This document shows positions 43,986-53,386 of a stretch of DNA of 64,000 bases, piece by piece. The translations under genes were made by a program, and so were the position numbers. Origin of the DNA: Acidocella sp. (lineage in GTDB: Bacteria; Pseudomonadota; Alphaproteobacteria; Acetobacterales; Acetobacteraceae); NCBI RefSeq assembly GCF_027352905.1, contig NZ_DAIEIF010000013.1, positions 1 to 64,000 of the forward strand. Direction: 5' to 3'. How positions within the stretch are numbered: the first letter of the stretch is position 1; each line of letters begins with the position of its first letter. The notes below the pieces were generated by a model. The model saw nothing but the letters and a program-made list of their open reading frames with translations. It ran no database searches and was not told the DNA's origin.

Positions 43986-44351
43986 TCAGGCCGCGACGCG
44001 GCGGATCGCGTCCACCAATTTCGTGGGATCGAATGGCTTGACGATCCAGCCTGTCGCCCCCGCCGCGCGCGCCCGGTTTTTCTTTTCGGTATCGACCTCG
44101 GTGGTGAGCACCAGAACCGGCGTTGCCCGCCGTGCCTCATCCTGCCGCACGGCCTGGATAAAGCCGAAACCGTCCATGCGCGGCATGTTGATGTCGGTGA
44201 CGATCACATCCGGCGTCTCGGTGGCGAGTACCTCGAGGCCGTGCAGGCCATCCTCGGCCTGTACCACCCGGAACCCCGCCGCCGTTAGGGAGTGGCGCAG
44301 CATGTCCCGCATGGCGCGGGAATCATCGACGGTGAGAACGGTCAAGCTCAT
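43986..44351 (-). CDS. cheY: chemotaxis response regulator CheY
   Basis: This 121-residue single-domain receiver has acidic residues Asp9/Asp10 (TVDDSRAM), phospho-acceptor Asp53 (IVTDINMPRMDG), Thr83/84 (LVLTTEVDT) and Lys105 (WIVKPF), so it is fully functional by sequence. It either controls the flagellar motor or acts as a phosphate sink. It overlaps the STAS gene by four bases and precedes cheA. Confidence 0.93.
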   Translation of the reverse strand: MSLTVLTVDDSRAMRDMLRHSLTAAGFRVVQAEDGLHGLEVLATETPDVIVTDINMPRMDGFGFIQAVRQDEARRATPVLVLTTEVDTEKKNRARAAGATGWIVKPFDPTKLVDAIRRVAA

Positions 44352-44647
44352 GCGGGTACCTCATCTTTTCCGGCGGGCGCGGGAACGGTCAATGCTTCAA
44401 CCGAGACGCCCATAACCTCCAAAGCGGTGATGAATTCCTCTGAGAGGGCGGTGAAGCGGAGCGGCTGTTTATCCGCCGCCCAAATGGCGCGTGCCGCCAG
44501 AAGAATTTGCAAACACTGGCCGCCCAGGCGGCGCACCCGTCCGGCGTCCAGCTCCAGCGCCGCGCCGCGCCGCCTCAACAATTCCGTGTGCAGTGCACGC
44601 GCGGCCACCAGGTCCAGAATTGGCGGCAATTCCATCCGTTCCGTCAT
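44348..44647 (-). CDS. STAS domain protein of the chemotaxis operon
   Basis: This 99-residue protein has one STAS-like fold, with an ELDAGRVRRLGGQCLQILLAA helix-strand core resembling anti-sigma factor antagonists. The site where such proteins usually carry a phosphorylatable Ser or Thr is Arg/Leu/Gly here (RRLGGQ), so a phospho-switch is doubtful. Small STAS proteins at this place, between receptor and cheY, are known from several alphaproteobacterial chemotaxis clusters, but their role is not settled. Confidence 0.8.
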   Translation of the reverse strand: MTERMELPPILDLVAARALHTELLRRRGAALELDAGRVRRLGGQCLQILLAARAIWAADKQPLRFTALSEEFITALEVMGVSVEALTVPAPAGKDEVPA

Positions 44648-44690
44648 AGTCGCGACTTTCCCAAAATTTATATAAATTCAAGTTAACGGC

Positions 44691-46607
44691 TCAAAATTCA
44701 TCCCAATCGTCGCTCTCCGCCGGTGCGACGGGCACGAACTTACCTTTGGCCGCCAGCCTTTGCGGCCGGGCCGGGATTTTTTCAGCGAGCGCTTTCGGCG
44801 GCTGGTCTTCGGATGACCCTGCCGCCATCTCGTCGCCGATACGGAACCGGGCCACCAACCCCGCCAGTTCCTCGGCCTCGGCGGCGAGGGCATGGCTTGC
44901 CGCCGTGCTCTGCTCCACCATCGCGGCGTTCTGCTGCGTCACTTGATCCATCTGGCTCACCGCGCCGTTCACCTCTTCAAGGCCGGTGGCCTGCTCCTGT
45001 GTGGAAGCGGCGATCTCCGTCACCAAAGCGTTCAACCGCGCGACTTGGCTACTGATTCGGGTCAAAGCCTGACCAGTTTCGTTCACCAGCCGCACGCCGG
45101 CCTCCACCTGCGCGCCGGAATCGCTGATGAGCGCCTTGATCTCCTTAGCGGCGGCGGCGGAACGTTGCGCCAGGGCCCGAACCTCTGTCGCCACCACGGC
45201 GAAGCCGCGTCCGGCATCGCCGGCACGCGCCGCCTCCACCCCGGCATTGAGTGCGAGCAAATTCGTCTGGAATGCGATTTCATCGATAACGCCAATGATG
45301 TTGGAGATCTGCCGCGAGGATTGTTCTATCCCGCTCATCGCGGCGATCGTCTCGCCCACAACTTTTCCCGAGCGTTCCGCATCCGCCTCGGCCTCTCTCA
45401 CCAGCCCCCGCGCTTCTCCTGTCCCCTCCGTAGCCTTGCGGACCGTGGACGTGATTTCATTCAACGCGGCGGCGGTCTGCTCCAAACTCGCCGCCTGCCG
45501 CTCCGTCCGCCGGGAGAGATCATCCGCGCCTTGTGTGATCTCGGCGGCGCTGGAGCGCACCTCTCCGGCATTGGCGGCAATCCGCCGCATGATGTGGAGC
45601 AGAGTTTCAGCGGTATTATTGAAATCGATCCGTAATTTTTCATAATTGGATGGAAATTGCTGTTCGATCCGGAACAGCAAATCCCCCGCAGCGAGCCGCT
45701 CGAGCCCCGCAGCTAGATTTTCAACGATCCTCGCCTTTTCCGCCGCTGAGGCCGCCCGCGCGGCAGCCTCAGCCTCTTCCTCGGCCGCCGCCGCCGCCCG
45801 TGTCCGCCGTGCTTCCTCTTCCAGACGTTGCTTTTCTTCCGCCGCTTGCTTGAATACCTGGACCATGGCGGCCATCTGGCCGATCTCGTCGCGGCGCTTT
45901 GTCTCGGGCACGTCTACCGTCAGCTCGCCCTGGCTCAGCCGGTTCATGGCCTCGCTCAACCGGCTCAACGGTAGGGTGATGTAGGCGCGCACGCCGAAAT
46001 ACCCTGCCACTACCACCGCTCCCAGCCCTATCAACACGCATAATACACTTTCGCTCAGGGTGCGACGCGAATCCCGCTGTAGCTGACGCAACGCGGCGGT
46101 GGTCTGCTGGTCGAGCGTTTGCCGTTCGACATCCATGTCGTTGTTCATGGCCACAAAGGCGGGCGCACATTCCGTTTCGAAAACCGGCTGCGCCGTAGCC
46201 GCTGCGCTGGCACCCCGCGCCGCGTGCCCGCACGCGCCCCGCATCACCCTCTCGCCCCGGCTGCGTAGAGCATCCAGGGCCGGCGCATTGGCGGGCATAA
46301 GGTGCGCGGCCGTTTCTAAATGCTGAATAAAGTACTTACCCGCTGCCGCGGCCTCGCTCAGGGCCTGCTGTTGCGTGTCGAGATTGGCAGCCAGTAAGCT
46401 GAACTCCATGGCGGCGCGGGCCTGCTGCAGGGCCTCGGAGGCCAACGCAACCTGATGCGCGGCGGCATTAACGGTGTTATTCACATGCATGCCCTCATTG
46501 GCAATGCGAGTCATCTGCAAGGCGAGGAAGCTGGTGGCGGCGAGGGAAAACACGCCGAACACGGCGAGCAATACCAGAAATTTGGCGAGAATAGGCAGGT
46601 TCTTCAC
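44691..46607 (-). CDS. methyl-accepting chemotaxis protein
   Basis: This receptor of about 638 residues has a first membrane helix (about 9-31), a periplasmic helical bundle, a second membrane helix ([19 protein letters not shown]), a HAMP domain ([20 protein letters not shown]), a linker coiled coil, a second HAMP-like stretch ([17 protein letters not shown]) and the signalling domain with the conserved tip [36 protein letters not shown] split across its hairpin. The C-terminus DWDEF resembles the WxxF tether that recruits CheR and CheB. Start GTG 46607 follows GGAG at eight bases; TTG 46613 or TTG 46682 are alternatives. Confidence 0.92.
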   Translation of the reverse strand: MKNLPILAKFLVLLAVFGVFSLAATSFLALQMTRIANEGMHVNNTVNAAAHQVALASEALQQARAAMEFSLLAANLDTQQQALSEAAAAGKYFIQHLETAAHLMPANAPALDALRSRGERVMRGACGHAARGASAAATAQPVFETECAPAFVAMNNDMDVERQTLDQQTTAALRQLQRDSRRTLSESVLCVLIGLGAVVVAGYFGVRAYITLPLSRLSEAMNRLSQGELTVDVPETKRRDEIGQMAAMVQVFKQAAEEKQRLEEEARRTRAAAAAEEEAEAAARAASAAEKARIVENLAAGLERLAAGDLLFRIEQQFPSNYEKLRIDFNNTAETLLHIMRRIAANAGEVRSSAAEITQGADDLSRRTERQAASLEQTAAALNEITSTVRKATEGTGEARGLVREAEADAERSGKVVGETIAAMSGIEQSSRQISNIIGVIDEIAFQTNLLALNAGVEAARAGDAGRGFAVVATEVRALAQRSAAAAKEIKALISDSGAQVEAGVRLVNETGQALTRISSQVARLNALVTEIAASTQEQATGLEEVNGAVSQMDQVTQQNAAMVEQSTAASHALAAEAEELAGLVARFRIGDEMAAGSSEDQPPKALAEKIPARPQRLAAKGKFVPVAPAESDDWDEF

Positions 46608-46728
46608 GCTCAAGGCTCCAAGAGGCTGGGTCCGATGAGGCGAAACCCGCCCCGTCGCCTCCCGGCTGGGAGGTGACGCCAATATCTCCTTTCAAATTTA
46701 ATGTTTGGTTGCCAGAAAGAGGACGGGC

Positions 46729-47454
46729 TTATTCCGCGAGGGCTTCTCCCACCAGGAGCAGAACCGGCCCTACCGGCGCGGCCCGCATGACCTCCTCGGC
46801 CAACCGGCCCAACGGGGCGCGAATGATGCGCTGCTCCGCCAGGCTGGCGGATTCGATGGCCGCGGCGGGCAAACTCGCCTCCATTCCCGCCGCGCGCAGC
46901 CGCGCCGCGATCCCCGCGATATGCTTGCGTCCCATATAAAAGGCGAGTGTGCCGCCGGCGCGCGCGAGCGCCGCCCAATCATACGCGGGCAGGGAATGGT
47001 CCGCGTCGCACCCCGTGATGAAATGCAAGGAGCGGGCTACACCCCGCCGGGTGAGCGAGGCGGGCAAGGCGGCGGCGGCGGCGGAAGCCGCCGTGACGCC
47101 CGGCACGATTTCGAAAGACATGCCTGCCGCTCGCAACGCCGCCATCTCTTCCGTGACCCGGCCAAAAATGGAGGGGTCTCCCCCTTTGAGTCGGACGACC
47201 ACGCCACCGGCCTGAGCTTTTTCCACCAAAAGGCGACAAATCTCCGCCTGAGCCGTAGCGCGCCCGCCGCAACGCTTGCCGACATCGATGCGCTCAGCCG
47301 CTGGATTGATCAGCGCGAGAACACCCGCCCCCACCAGACTATCATGGAGCACCACGCGCGCTTCCGCCAGAAGCCGGGCGGTTTTCAATGTCAAAAGCTC
47401 GGGATCGCCCGGCCCAGCCCCGGCCAGATATATATTTACCATCCGCACACCCAA
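46729..47454 (-). CDS. cobA: uroporphyrinogen-III C-methyltransferase
   Basis: This 241-residue SAM-dependent enzyme makes precorrin-2, the branch point to sirohaem and cobalamin. Motifs are YLAGAGPGDPELLTLKTARL, RLKGGDPSIFGR, EIVPGVTAA and FYMGRKHI. No CysG fusion and no other cobalamin or sirohaem gene lies nearby, so its pathway is not shown by context. Met at residue 5 (47442) is an alternative start. It precedes the receptor gene on the same strand with a 121-base gap. Confidence 0.92.
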   Translation of the reverse strand: MGVRMVNIYLAGAGPGDPELLTLKTARLLAEARVVLHDSLVGAGVLALINPAAERIDVGKRCGGRATAQAEICRLLVEKAQAGGVVVRLKGGDPSIFGRVTEEMAALRAAGMSFEIVPGVTAASAAAAALPASLTRRGVARSLHFITGCDADHSLPAYDWAALARAGGTLAFYMGRKHIAGIAARLRAAGMEASLPAAAIESASLAEQRIIRAPLGRLAEEVMRAAPVGPVLLLVGEALAE

Positions 47455-47612
47455 AAGAGGCGCCGCTCTCGGACAAAGCGCGGACTAACGCAAGCGTATG
47501 GCAACTTATTGAGAGGAAATAATTTTCTTCAATTTTCATGAAGAACCGATTGTAATCCCCTTAAATTCGAGAAAATAGGCGCTTTTCCCCCCGAAAATTT
47601 GGAATAATTTTT

Positions 47613-48470
47613 TCAGGCGACGAGCTCCGCGCGAGGCTCATGGCGCGCCGGAGGCGGCAGTTTGATGGCGGAGACCAGCGCCCTCACCTCGTTACGCGCC
47701 GCGATATGGGATAGTCCCATGGCGATGCCGATATTTGCCTCCTTCACATCCATGAGGGTCAGACCTTGGAGATAAAGCTCGCGGAAAATGACGCGCTCGC
47801 CAAAGCCCTTCAGGGTCCGGAAGCCGATACGCTTGGCGAGGCTCTCCAATGTCTCGCCCACATCGCGCTTATTGCGCGCCTCCACGGCGGCCAGGCGGTT
47901 CCGCATAACGATCCAGTCAATTTTTCCCCGGTCGCGGTTGAAACGCTCTTTGCGCGCCTCCCAGACCATTTCAGAGTAAACGCTCGGCTTGATGATGTCG
48001 TGATTATCCGGCTCGACCTTCGCCAGCATTGAGAAATCGACGAAACTGTCATTAATCGGGGTGATCAGCGTATCCGCGAAGGAATGGCCGTAACGGGAAA
48101 GGAAATTATCCGTCCCGGGGCAATCCACCACGATCACCTCGGCACCGCTTTCCACGAGCTCGGCCACAGCGGCGGTGAAGCATTCCGCTTCCTCCGCCTC
48201 TGCTTCCTGGCGCAGATCCCGCTCCGAGCGGAAAACCGGACGAAAATCCGGCACCGGCAGATCAATCCCTTTTTGTTCGACAAAGGCCCGCCGCGCGGCC
48301 AAAGTCCCTGCCAATGTGCCCTGGCGGGCATCCAGATCCAGTGCGCCGACGCGGTAGCCATCCCGCAACAGCGAGACGATGATATGAATCGAGGTGGTGG
48401 ACTTGCCGGAGCCTCCTTTCTCATTACCCAATACGATAAAATACGGTTTCCGCGCCGTATGTTCCATCAT
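47613..48470 (-). CDS. mipZ: cell-division plane positioning ATPase MipZ
   Basis: This 285-residue ParA/MinD-type ATPase controls FtsZ ring position in alphaproteobacteria that lack Min. The deviant Walker A motif is NEKGGSGKSTTSIH and a second block is VDCPGTDNFLSRYGHSFADTLITPINDSFVD, typical of MipZ. The start ATG 48470 follows AAGGAGAG; a longer frame upstream lacks support. It diverges from the cytochrome gene across 165 bases. Its presence is one of the clearest class-level marks in the window. Confidence 0.94.
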   Translation of the reverse strand: MMEHTARKPYFIVLGNEKGGSGKSTTSIHIIVSLLRDGYRVGALDLDARQGTLAGTLAARRAFVEQKGIDLPVPDFRPVFRSERDLRQEAEAEEAECFTAAVAELVESGAEVIVVDCPGTDNFLSRYGHSFADTLITPINDSFVDFSMLAKVEPDNHDIIKPSVYSEMVWEARKERFNRDRGKIDWIVMRNRLAAVEARNKRDVGETLESLAKRIGFRTLKGFGERVIFRELYLQGLTLMDVKEANIGIAMGLSHIAARNEVRALVSAIKLPPPARHEPRAELVA

Positions 48471-48547
48471 GACCGCACTCTCCTTCAGGCTGCCCCGAGG
48501 ATAAGCAAAATTCGCGAGTCGCGGCAAAAATCCGGTCCCTCTGGCGC

Positions 48548-48562
48548 TCGTTCAGGGAACGA
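48548..48562. promoter_or_regulatory. inverted repeat TCGTTC-AGG-GAACGA
   Basis: Perfect six-base arms with a three-base spacer in the divergent region between mipZ and the TsdA-like gene. Fourteen bases are almost identical to an inverted repeat at 10657-10670 (one mismatch). It could be an operator for either gene. Confidence 0.35.
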
Positions 48563-48635
48563 ACTACAATCTTGAGGAATTTGTCGTCGTAATTTCGCTT
48601 GACCGCTATGCCGACGGTTAGAGGAGGCACTCCTA

Positions 48636-49496
48636 ATGAGAATGAGCTTCACCTCGATTTTCTTTAGCGTTTTCATAGGTATAGGTCTGGCTAACGCCCA
48701 GCCCTTGCAAGACCTGCCTCCTGGTCCGCTCGGCCAGGCGATCCAGAATGGACACGACATGATGATGTCGGGCAATACCAGTTCCGAGGTTAAGCTTTAT
48801 ATCAATAATTCGCTGAATTGCAGCGATTGCCATATCAACGCGGGAGATACCGCCGCTCCTGGCAATTTTCGTGATACGGCAAGCAAATTTCCCAGCTATT
48901 CTGCCCGTGAAGGGGTTGTGATCACATTGGAGGACCGCATCGCCAATTGCTTCATGCGCAGCATGAACGGCACGCGTCCCAGCACGGATAGCGCGGTGGT
49001 GGTGGACATGGCCGCCTATATCGCCTGGCTGGACAAGGGTAAGCCGATCGAAACACCGCCCTCTGCCGGTCAGCCAAGCCCCTATCCTGACATGGTGAAG
49101 ACCGCCAGCCACGCGGATGTGACGGCCGGTGCGACGATCTACCAAGCCAATTGCGCCGCCTGCCACGGCAACACCGGGGAAGGGGCGGGCCCGTTTCCCC
49201 CGGTATGGGGTCCGCACAGCTATAATGCGGGGGCCGGGCTGGCGAATATCGCCAAGCTAGCCGAATGGGTGAAGGGCAACATGCCGCTCGGCAATCCGCA
49301 TCTCACTCCGCAACAGGCCTTTCAGGTCGCGCTTTACATCGATACCCAGCCTCGGCCGGATTTCGTGCTTACCCAACACCTTTCTCCCCATGCTCCGGCA
49401 AGTGATTATAACGCCAAGGTCCGCGAGGAGACCGACACGGTGGAGAGCAATCTGAGAAAGGATGGTCTCTCCTTGCAAAGTCTCACCGGCCACTAA
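48636..49496 (+). CDS. TsdA-like dihaem cytochrome c (thiosulfate dehydrogenase family)
   Basis: This 286-residue protein has a signal peptide (about 1-21, LANA|QP) and two c-type haem sites, Cys62-Cys65-His66 (CSDCH) and Cys173-Cys176-His177 (CAACH). Between them lies REGVVITLEDRIANCFMRSMNG, which matches TsdA closely; Cys105 in NCF corresponds to the unusual cysteine ligand of haem 1, and Met216 (NMPLGN) is a plausible ligand of haem 2. TsdA couples two thiosulfates to tetrathionate in the periplasm, or works in reverse. No soxABXYZ genes are nearby, so this may be a stand-alone sulfur enzyme. AGAGGAGG precedes the ATG. Confidence 0.9.
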   Translation: MRMSFTSIFFSVFIGIGLANAQPLQDLPPGPLGQAIQNGHDMMMSGNTSSEVKLYINNSLNCSDCHINAGDTAAPGNFRDTASKFPSYSAREGVVITLEDRIANCFMRSMNGTRPSTDSAVVVDMAAYIAWLDKGKPIETPPSAGQPSPYPDMVKTASHADVTAGATIYQANCAACHGNTGEGAGPFPPVWGPHSYNAGAGLANIAKLAEWVKGNMPLGNPHLTPQQAFQVALYIDTQPRPDFVLTQHLSPHAPASDYNAKVREETDTVESNLRKDGLSLQSLTGH

Positions 49497-49643
49497 GCCG
49501 AGCCGCCGCTGATATGGAGGTTTTGCCGATTTAGCAGGCGGAGACCGAACAGAGGCATTTTCACGTTTGGCCGTTAATTGTGCTTGGCGCGCCAGGAAGT
49601 GCGCCGCTGGGTTAAGCACGTAGATAGACGCCAAAATTTTGAC

Positions 49644-51923
49644 CTAATATCTCAATGCCCGGTACCCGCTCTCCGCCGGTTCCACTCCGTGCGTGTCATG
49701 GGCGAAGCCTGGGAAACGCCGGTCGAAATCCTCCAGGGCGGCCAGATAGCGCAGCACGGGCCCGTCCACCGGGCCGAAATTCTCGCCCGGCATCAGCAGC
49801 GGAATACCCGGCGGATAGGGCACGACCGCCGTTGCCGCTACGCCCCCCGCCAGGGCCGCCAGGGGTGCCAGGCCGCCCTCGCCACGGATCAGCCGGTCAT
49901 GCGCCTCAGCGGGTATCATTTCCGGCTCGGGCAGAAAATTATACGCTTCCTGCAACCGCTCCGGATAATCGGTGGCGCGCATCGCCGTGAACATGGCCTC
50001 GCCCAAGTCGCGCAGCCCCAGCGCGCCATAGGCGGCGGGGTGAGCGGCGCAGAGCGTGGGCAATACCCGCGCGAGCGGCGCATTGGCGTCGTAATCCCGC
50101 TTGAAATCGAGGAGCGCGTTCACGAGCGACCCCCATTTTCCCTTGGTCACGCCTATGGAAAACAAGAAAAGAATGGAGAAATTCGCGGTCTTTTCCGGTG
50201 TAATGCCATGCGCGGCGAGATAATGGGTAAGCAGGGGCGCGGGAATGCCGGTGGCGTCCAGCCGGCCCGCCTGTGTCATCCCCGGCATGGTCAGCGTCAC
50301 CTTGATCGGGTCCAGCATGCAAAACCCCGGCTCCAGCCCGGCAAAGCCGTGCCAGGCGGCGCCGGGGGCCAGCGCCCAGCATTCCTGGTTTTCGGCGAGC
50401 AGCGCGGATGGCGCTTCCATGAAGGCGAGTTCAGTGCCGCCATCACGCACCGTGTCCGGTTGCCAGACGCCGAAGAACCACTCCTCTCGCGTGGCGAATT
50501 CGGCGCGTAGCCGCGCCATTGTCTGGCGGAAGGAGACGGCTTCCGCGATCGCCTCCGAGGTGAGACGCTGGCCCGCCGGACCATCCATCATCGCCGAGCT
50601 GACATCGGCGGAGGCGATGATGGCGTAGTTGGGCGAGGTGGAGGCGTGCATCATCAACGATTCGTTGAAGCGCACAGGTTCGATTTTCGCCCGCCCCTCG
50701 CGCAGATGGATCATTGAGGCCTGGGAAAGGGCGGCGAGGAGCTTATGGGTGGATTGGGTGGCGAAGATGCTCGGGCCGGACCGGTCCATCTGGCGCGGTG
50801 CGCCGCGCATGGCGTAATGGTCGCGGTAAAGCGGATTGAAGCGGGCATGCCCGAACCAGGCCTCGTCGAACAGGATGCGATCCACCGATGGGGCGAGCAA
50901 TTCCTCCACCCGCGCGGCGTTGTAGCAAAGGCCGTCATAGGTGGAATTGGTAACGATGGCGAGAACGGGGCGCTGCGCGCGTCCGCGCGTGAGTCGGGAT
51001 ACGGCGATGGTGTGGGCCACGGATTCGGCCTGGAAGGCAGCGGGCGGAATGGGGCCGATGATACCGAGATGGTTGCGCTGGGGCAGCAGATAGGCGGGAT
51101 GCGCCCCGGTGAGTGCGAGACCGTGCTCAATGGATTTATGCGCGTTGCGGTCGGCCAGCACCGTCTCGCCACGGGCGATGCTCGCCGTCATCACCACCCG
51201 GTTGGCGGTGGAGGTGCCATTGGTGACGAAATACGAGCGGTCGGCGCCAAAGACATGCGCTGCGTAGCGTTCCGCGGCGCCGATGGGGCCGGTATGGTCA
51301 AGCAGGGAGCCGAGTTCCGTCACGGAGATGGAGAGATCTGCGCGTAGCAGCCTTTCGCCAAAATAATCGTAGAATAACCGCCCGGCGGGGGAGCGCAGGA
51401 AGGCGGCCCCGCCGGTATGGCCCGGGGTGTGCCATGAATATTCGGCCTCGTCCGCGAAACGGATGAGCGCGCCGAACATTGGCGGCAGCAATTCCTGGCG
51501 GTAGCGGCGCATGGCGGCGAGGATGCGGGAGCTGACGAATTCCATGGAACCCTCGAGCAGCCAGATGAAGCCATCCGCCTCGGCCATCACCTCGGCTGGA
51601 ACATGCGCGGCATCATCGCGCTCGGCGAGCAGAAAAACGGGCAGGCGGGCATGGCGGGCGCGGATGGCGCGCAGCAGGGCGCGGGGCGCGGCATGATCCG
51701 GATCCTGGCGCATATCCCAGTCGAGAATGATGGTTTGCAGATGTGGATTAACCTCCAGTTCGGCCTCGGCATCGGCGGGGCTGGGTGCCGTGGCGGCGGC
51801 GATGTGGTGGTTTTTGAGATCGGTGGCGAGAGCGCGCCCGGCGCGGCCCAGCGGGGTGGGATCGTTCAGCTTATCGCAAACAAGCAGCACGCTGACGGGT
51901 GAGGCGGGGTCCTGTGCGGCCAT
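49644..51923 (-). CDS. Orn/Lys/Arg decarboxylase, large inducible type
   Basis: This 759-residue PLP enzyme of fold type I has three parts: an N-terminal receiver-like wing domain (about 1-130), the PLP domain with YSWHTPGHTGGAAF and the Schiff-base lysine in TQSTHKLLAALSQ, and a C-terminal domain. The length matches AdiA, CadA and SpeF. These enzymes consume a proton per decarboxylation and support acid resistance. Substrate (arginine, lysine or ornithine) cannot be fixed by eye, and no antiporter gene is adjacent. Start ATG 51923 has AGGA eight bases upstream; a longer in-frame extension overlaps the kinase gene. It follows the kinase stop by 43 bases. Confidence 0.9.
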   Translation of the reverse strand: MAAQDPASPVSVLLVCDKLNDPTPLGRAGRALATDLKNHHIAAATAPSPADAEAELEVNPHLQTIILDWDMRQDPDHAAPRALLRAIRARHARLPVFLLAERDDAAHVPAEVMAEADGFIWLLEGSMEFVSSRILAAMRRYRQELLPPMFGALIRFADEAEYSWHTPGHTGGAAFLRSPAGRLFYDYFGERLLRADLSISVTELGSLLDHTGPIGAAERYAAHVFGADRSYFVTNGTSTANRVVMTASIARGETVLADRNAHKSIEHGLALTGAHPAYLLPQRNHLGIIGPIPPAAFQAESVAHTIAVSRLTRGRAQRPVLAIVTNSTYDGLCYNAARVEELLAPSVDRILFDEAWFGHARFNPLYRDHYAMRGAPRQMDRSGPSIFATQSTHKLLAALSQASMIHLREGRAKIEPVRFNESLMMHASTSPNYAIIASADVSSAMMDGPAGQRLTSEAIAEAVSFRQTMARLRAEFATREEWFFGVWQPDTVRDGGTELAFMEAPSALLAENQECWALAPGAAWHGFAGLEPGFCMLDPIKVTLTMPGMTQAGRLDATGIPAPLLTHYLAAHGITPEKTANFSILFLFSIGVTKGKWGSLVNALLDFKRDYDANAPLARVLPTLCAAHPAAYGALGLRDLGEAMFTAMRATDYPERLQEAYNFLPEPEMIPAEAHDRLIRGEGGLAPLAALAGGVAATAVVPYPPGIPLLMPGENFGPVDGPVLRYLAALEDFDRRFPGFAHDTHGVEPAESGYRALRY

Positions 51924-51966
51924 TGAAGTCATCCTAAAATGCGCCGCTAGAATGACGCGCGGCGGG

Positions 51967-53370
51967 TCATCCGTCCACGTGGGCGGGGATGGAGATGACG
52001 GCGCGCAGGCCGGGGTGGTTGTCTTGCAGATGGAGCGTGCCGTTATGCAGCTGGGCCACGGCGGCGACGAGGGCGAGGCCAAGCCCGGAGCCGGCGGTGT
52101 TGCGCGCCGCCTCGGCCCGGAAGAAGCGCTCCGTGGCGCGGGCGCGGTCTTCCTCGGCGATGCCAGGGCCATGATCCGCGATAATGATCTGGACCACCCC
52201 GTCGCTCAACCGGGCCTTGAAGAGGATCATGGTGAGGGGAGGGGAGAATTTGATTGCGTTATCGAGCAGGTTGACCACCGCCTGCTGAATCAGCTCACGG
52301 TCGCCGAGGATGGGCAAAGGGCCGGCGATACGGGTGTTGAGAACGAGATCCTTGTCCTCCGCCACGGCCCGGTATAATTCATCGAGGTCCTGTAATACCG
52401 GGGCGAGGTCGAAGGGCGTGAAGGCTGCGCGGCGCGAGCCCGCCTCGATCTCGGAGATACGTAGCAGCGCCTCGAACACCGCGACGATGCCATCCAGCTC
52501 CGCTGTGGCCCGGTCTATGGCGGCTTGCATCTCCTCGCGCGTGGTGGCGTGCAGCGCCGCATCCTCTAGCCGGGCGCGAGCCCGCGTCACCGGGGTTCGC
52601 AGATCATGAGCAATGGCGTTGGAGACGTGCCGCACCCCGTCCATTAGCCGGGCGATGCGCTCCAGCATGTCGTTGATGGTGACAGCCAGTTCGTCGAACT
52701 CATCTCCCACCCCGGAAATGGCGACGCGGCGGTTGATATCCCCTTGCGAGATGGCGGCGGTAGTGACGGAGATGTCGCGGATGGCCCGGCGGAAAAGGCT
52801 CCGCACGAAAATGGCCCCCAATATGCCGAGCGCGGTCATCAGGCTGGCGGCGAGGATCAGCCCGTCGCGCAGCACCACCCGCAGTTCAGCGGCGGCGGTA
52901 AGATCGCGCCCGACGAGGAGGCGGAGCCCTCCCGGCAGGGTCGCGGTTTCCAGCAACGCGGTGGAATGCGCCCAGCCCCGGCTGACCGGCAGCTGATACC
53001 AAACCCCATCCTGGGTCAAACCGCCCGGCCATTGGTCGAGATTGCCGGTGATGATGCGCCCGGCGGGATCACGGAGCACGATGATGATTTCCGGATCAGC
53101 GAGGCCGGTGAGGCGGTAGCGTATGGCGCTTTCCAGCTGGGGCAAGCCACCTTTCTGGTTCGCGTCCATCAGCACGGTAAGCATATCGCTGATCGATCTC
53201 TCCGCCTGGCGCTGAAGGAGGCTGAGCGTGGAGAACCAGAGAATGCCAGCCAGGGCGATGGCGGAAAGACCGAAGACAAGGCTGTAAATCAGCGCGAAGC
53301 GCAGACTGGCGGAGCGCATCAGCAAGGGTCCCCGCCTCCGCCTCACCGGACCCTGGCCGCTTATCATCAT
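51967..53370 (-). CDS. two-component sensor histidine kinase
   Basis: This 467-residue membrane kinase has two membrane segments (about 25-48 and 165-190) flanking a periplasmic sensor, a HAMP domain, a HisKA domain with the phosphorylated His in AIAHDLRTPVTR, and an ATPase domain with NLLDNAIKFS, DHGPGIAEED and GSGLGLALV. The start may be the ATG 53370 used here or ATG 53319 (MRSASLRF), which sits closer to the first membrane helix. It lies 16 bases after the response regulator, forming one operon with it and the HtrA protease. Confidence 0.93.
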   Translation of the reverse strand: MMISGQGPVRRRRGPLLMRSASLRFALIYSLVFGLSAIALAGILWFSTLSLLQRQAERSISDMLTVLMDANQKGGLPQLESAIRYRLTGLADPEIIIVLRDPAGRIITGNLDQWPGGLTQDGVWYQLPVSRGWAHSTALLETATLPGGLRLLVGRDLTAAAELRVVLRDGLILAASLMTALGILGAIFVRSLFRRAIRDISVTTAAISQGDINRRVAISGVGDEFDELAVTINDMLERIARLMDGVRHVSNAIAHDLRTPVTRARARLEDAALHATTREEMQAAIDRATAELDGIVAVFEALLRISEIEAGSRRAAFTPFDLAPVLQDLDELYRAVAEDKDLVLNTRIAGPLPILGDRELIQQAVVNLLDNAIKFSPPLTMILFKARLSDGVVQIIIADHGPGIAEEDRARATERFFRAEAARNTAGSGLGLALVAAVAQLHNGTLHLQDNHPGLRAVISIPAHVDG

Positions 53371-53386
53371 CGCGGCTATGCCGGGG

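Noticed and set aside
48550-48564. Possible LexA (SOS) box before the TsdA-like gene
   Set aside because: The alphaproteobacterial box is GTTC-N7-GTTC as a direct repeat; here it is GTTC-N7-GAAC, so the inverted repeat reading is better.
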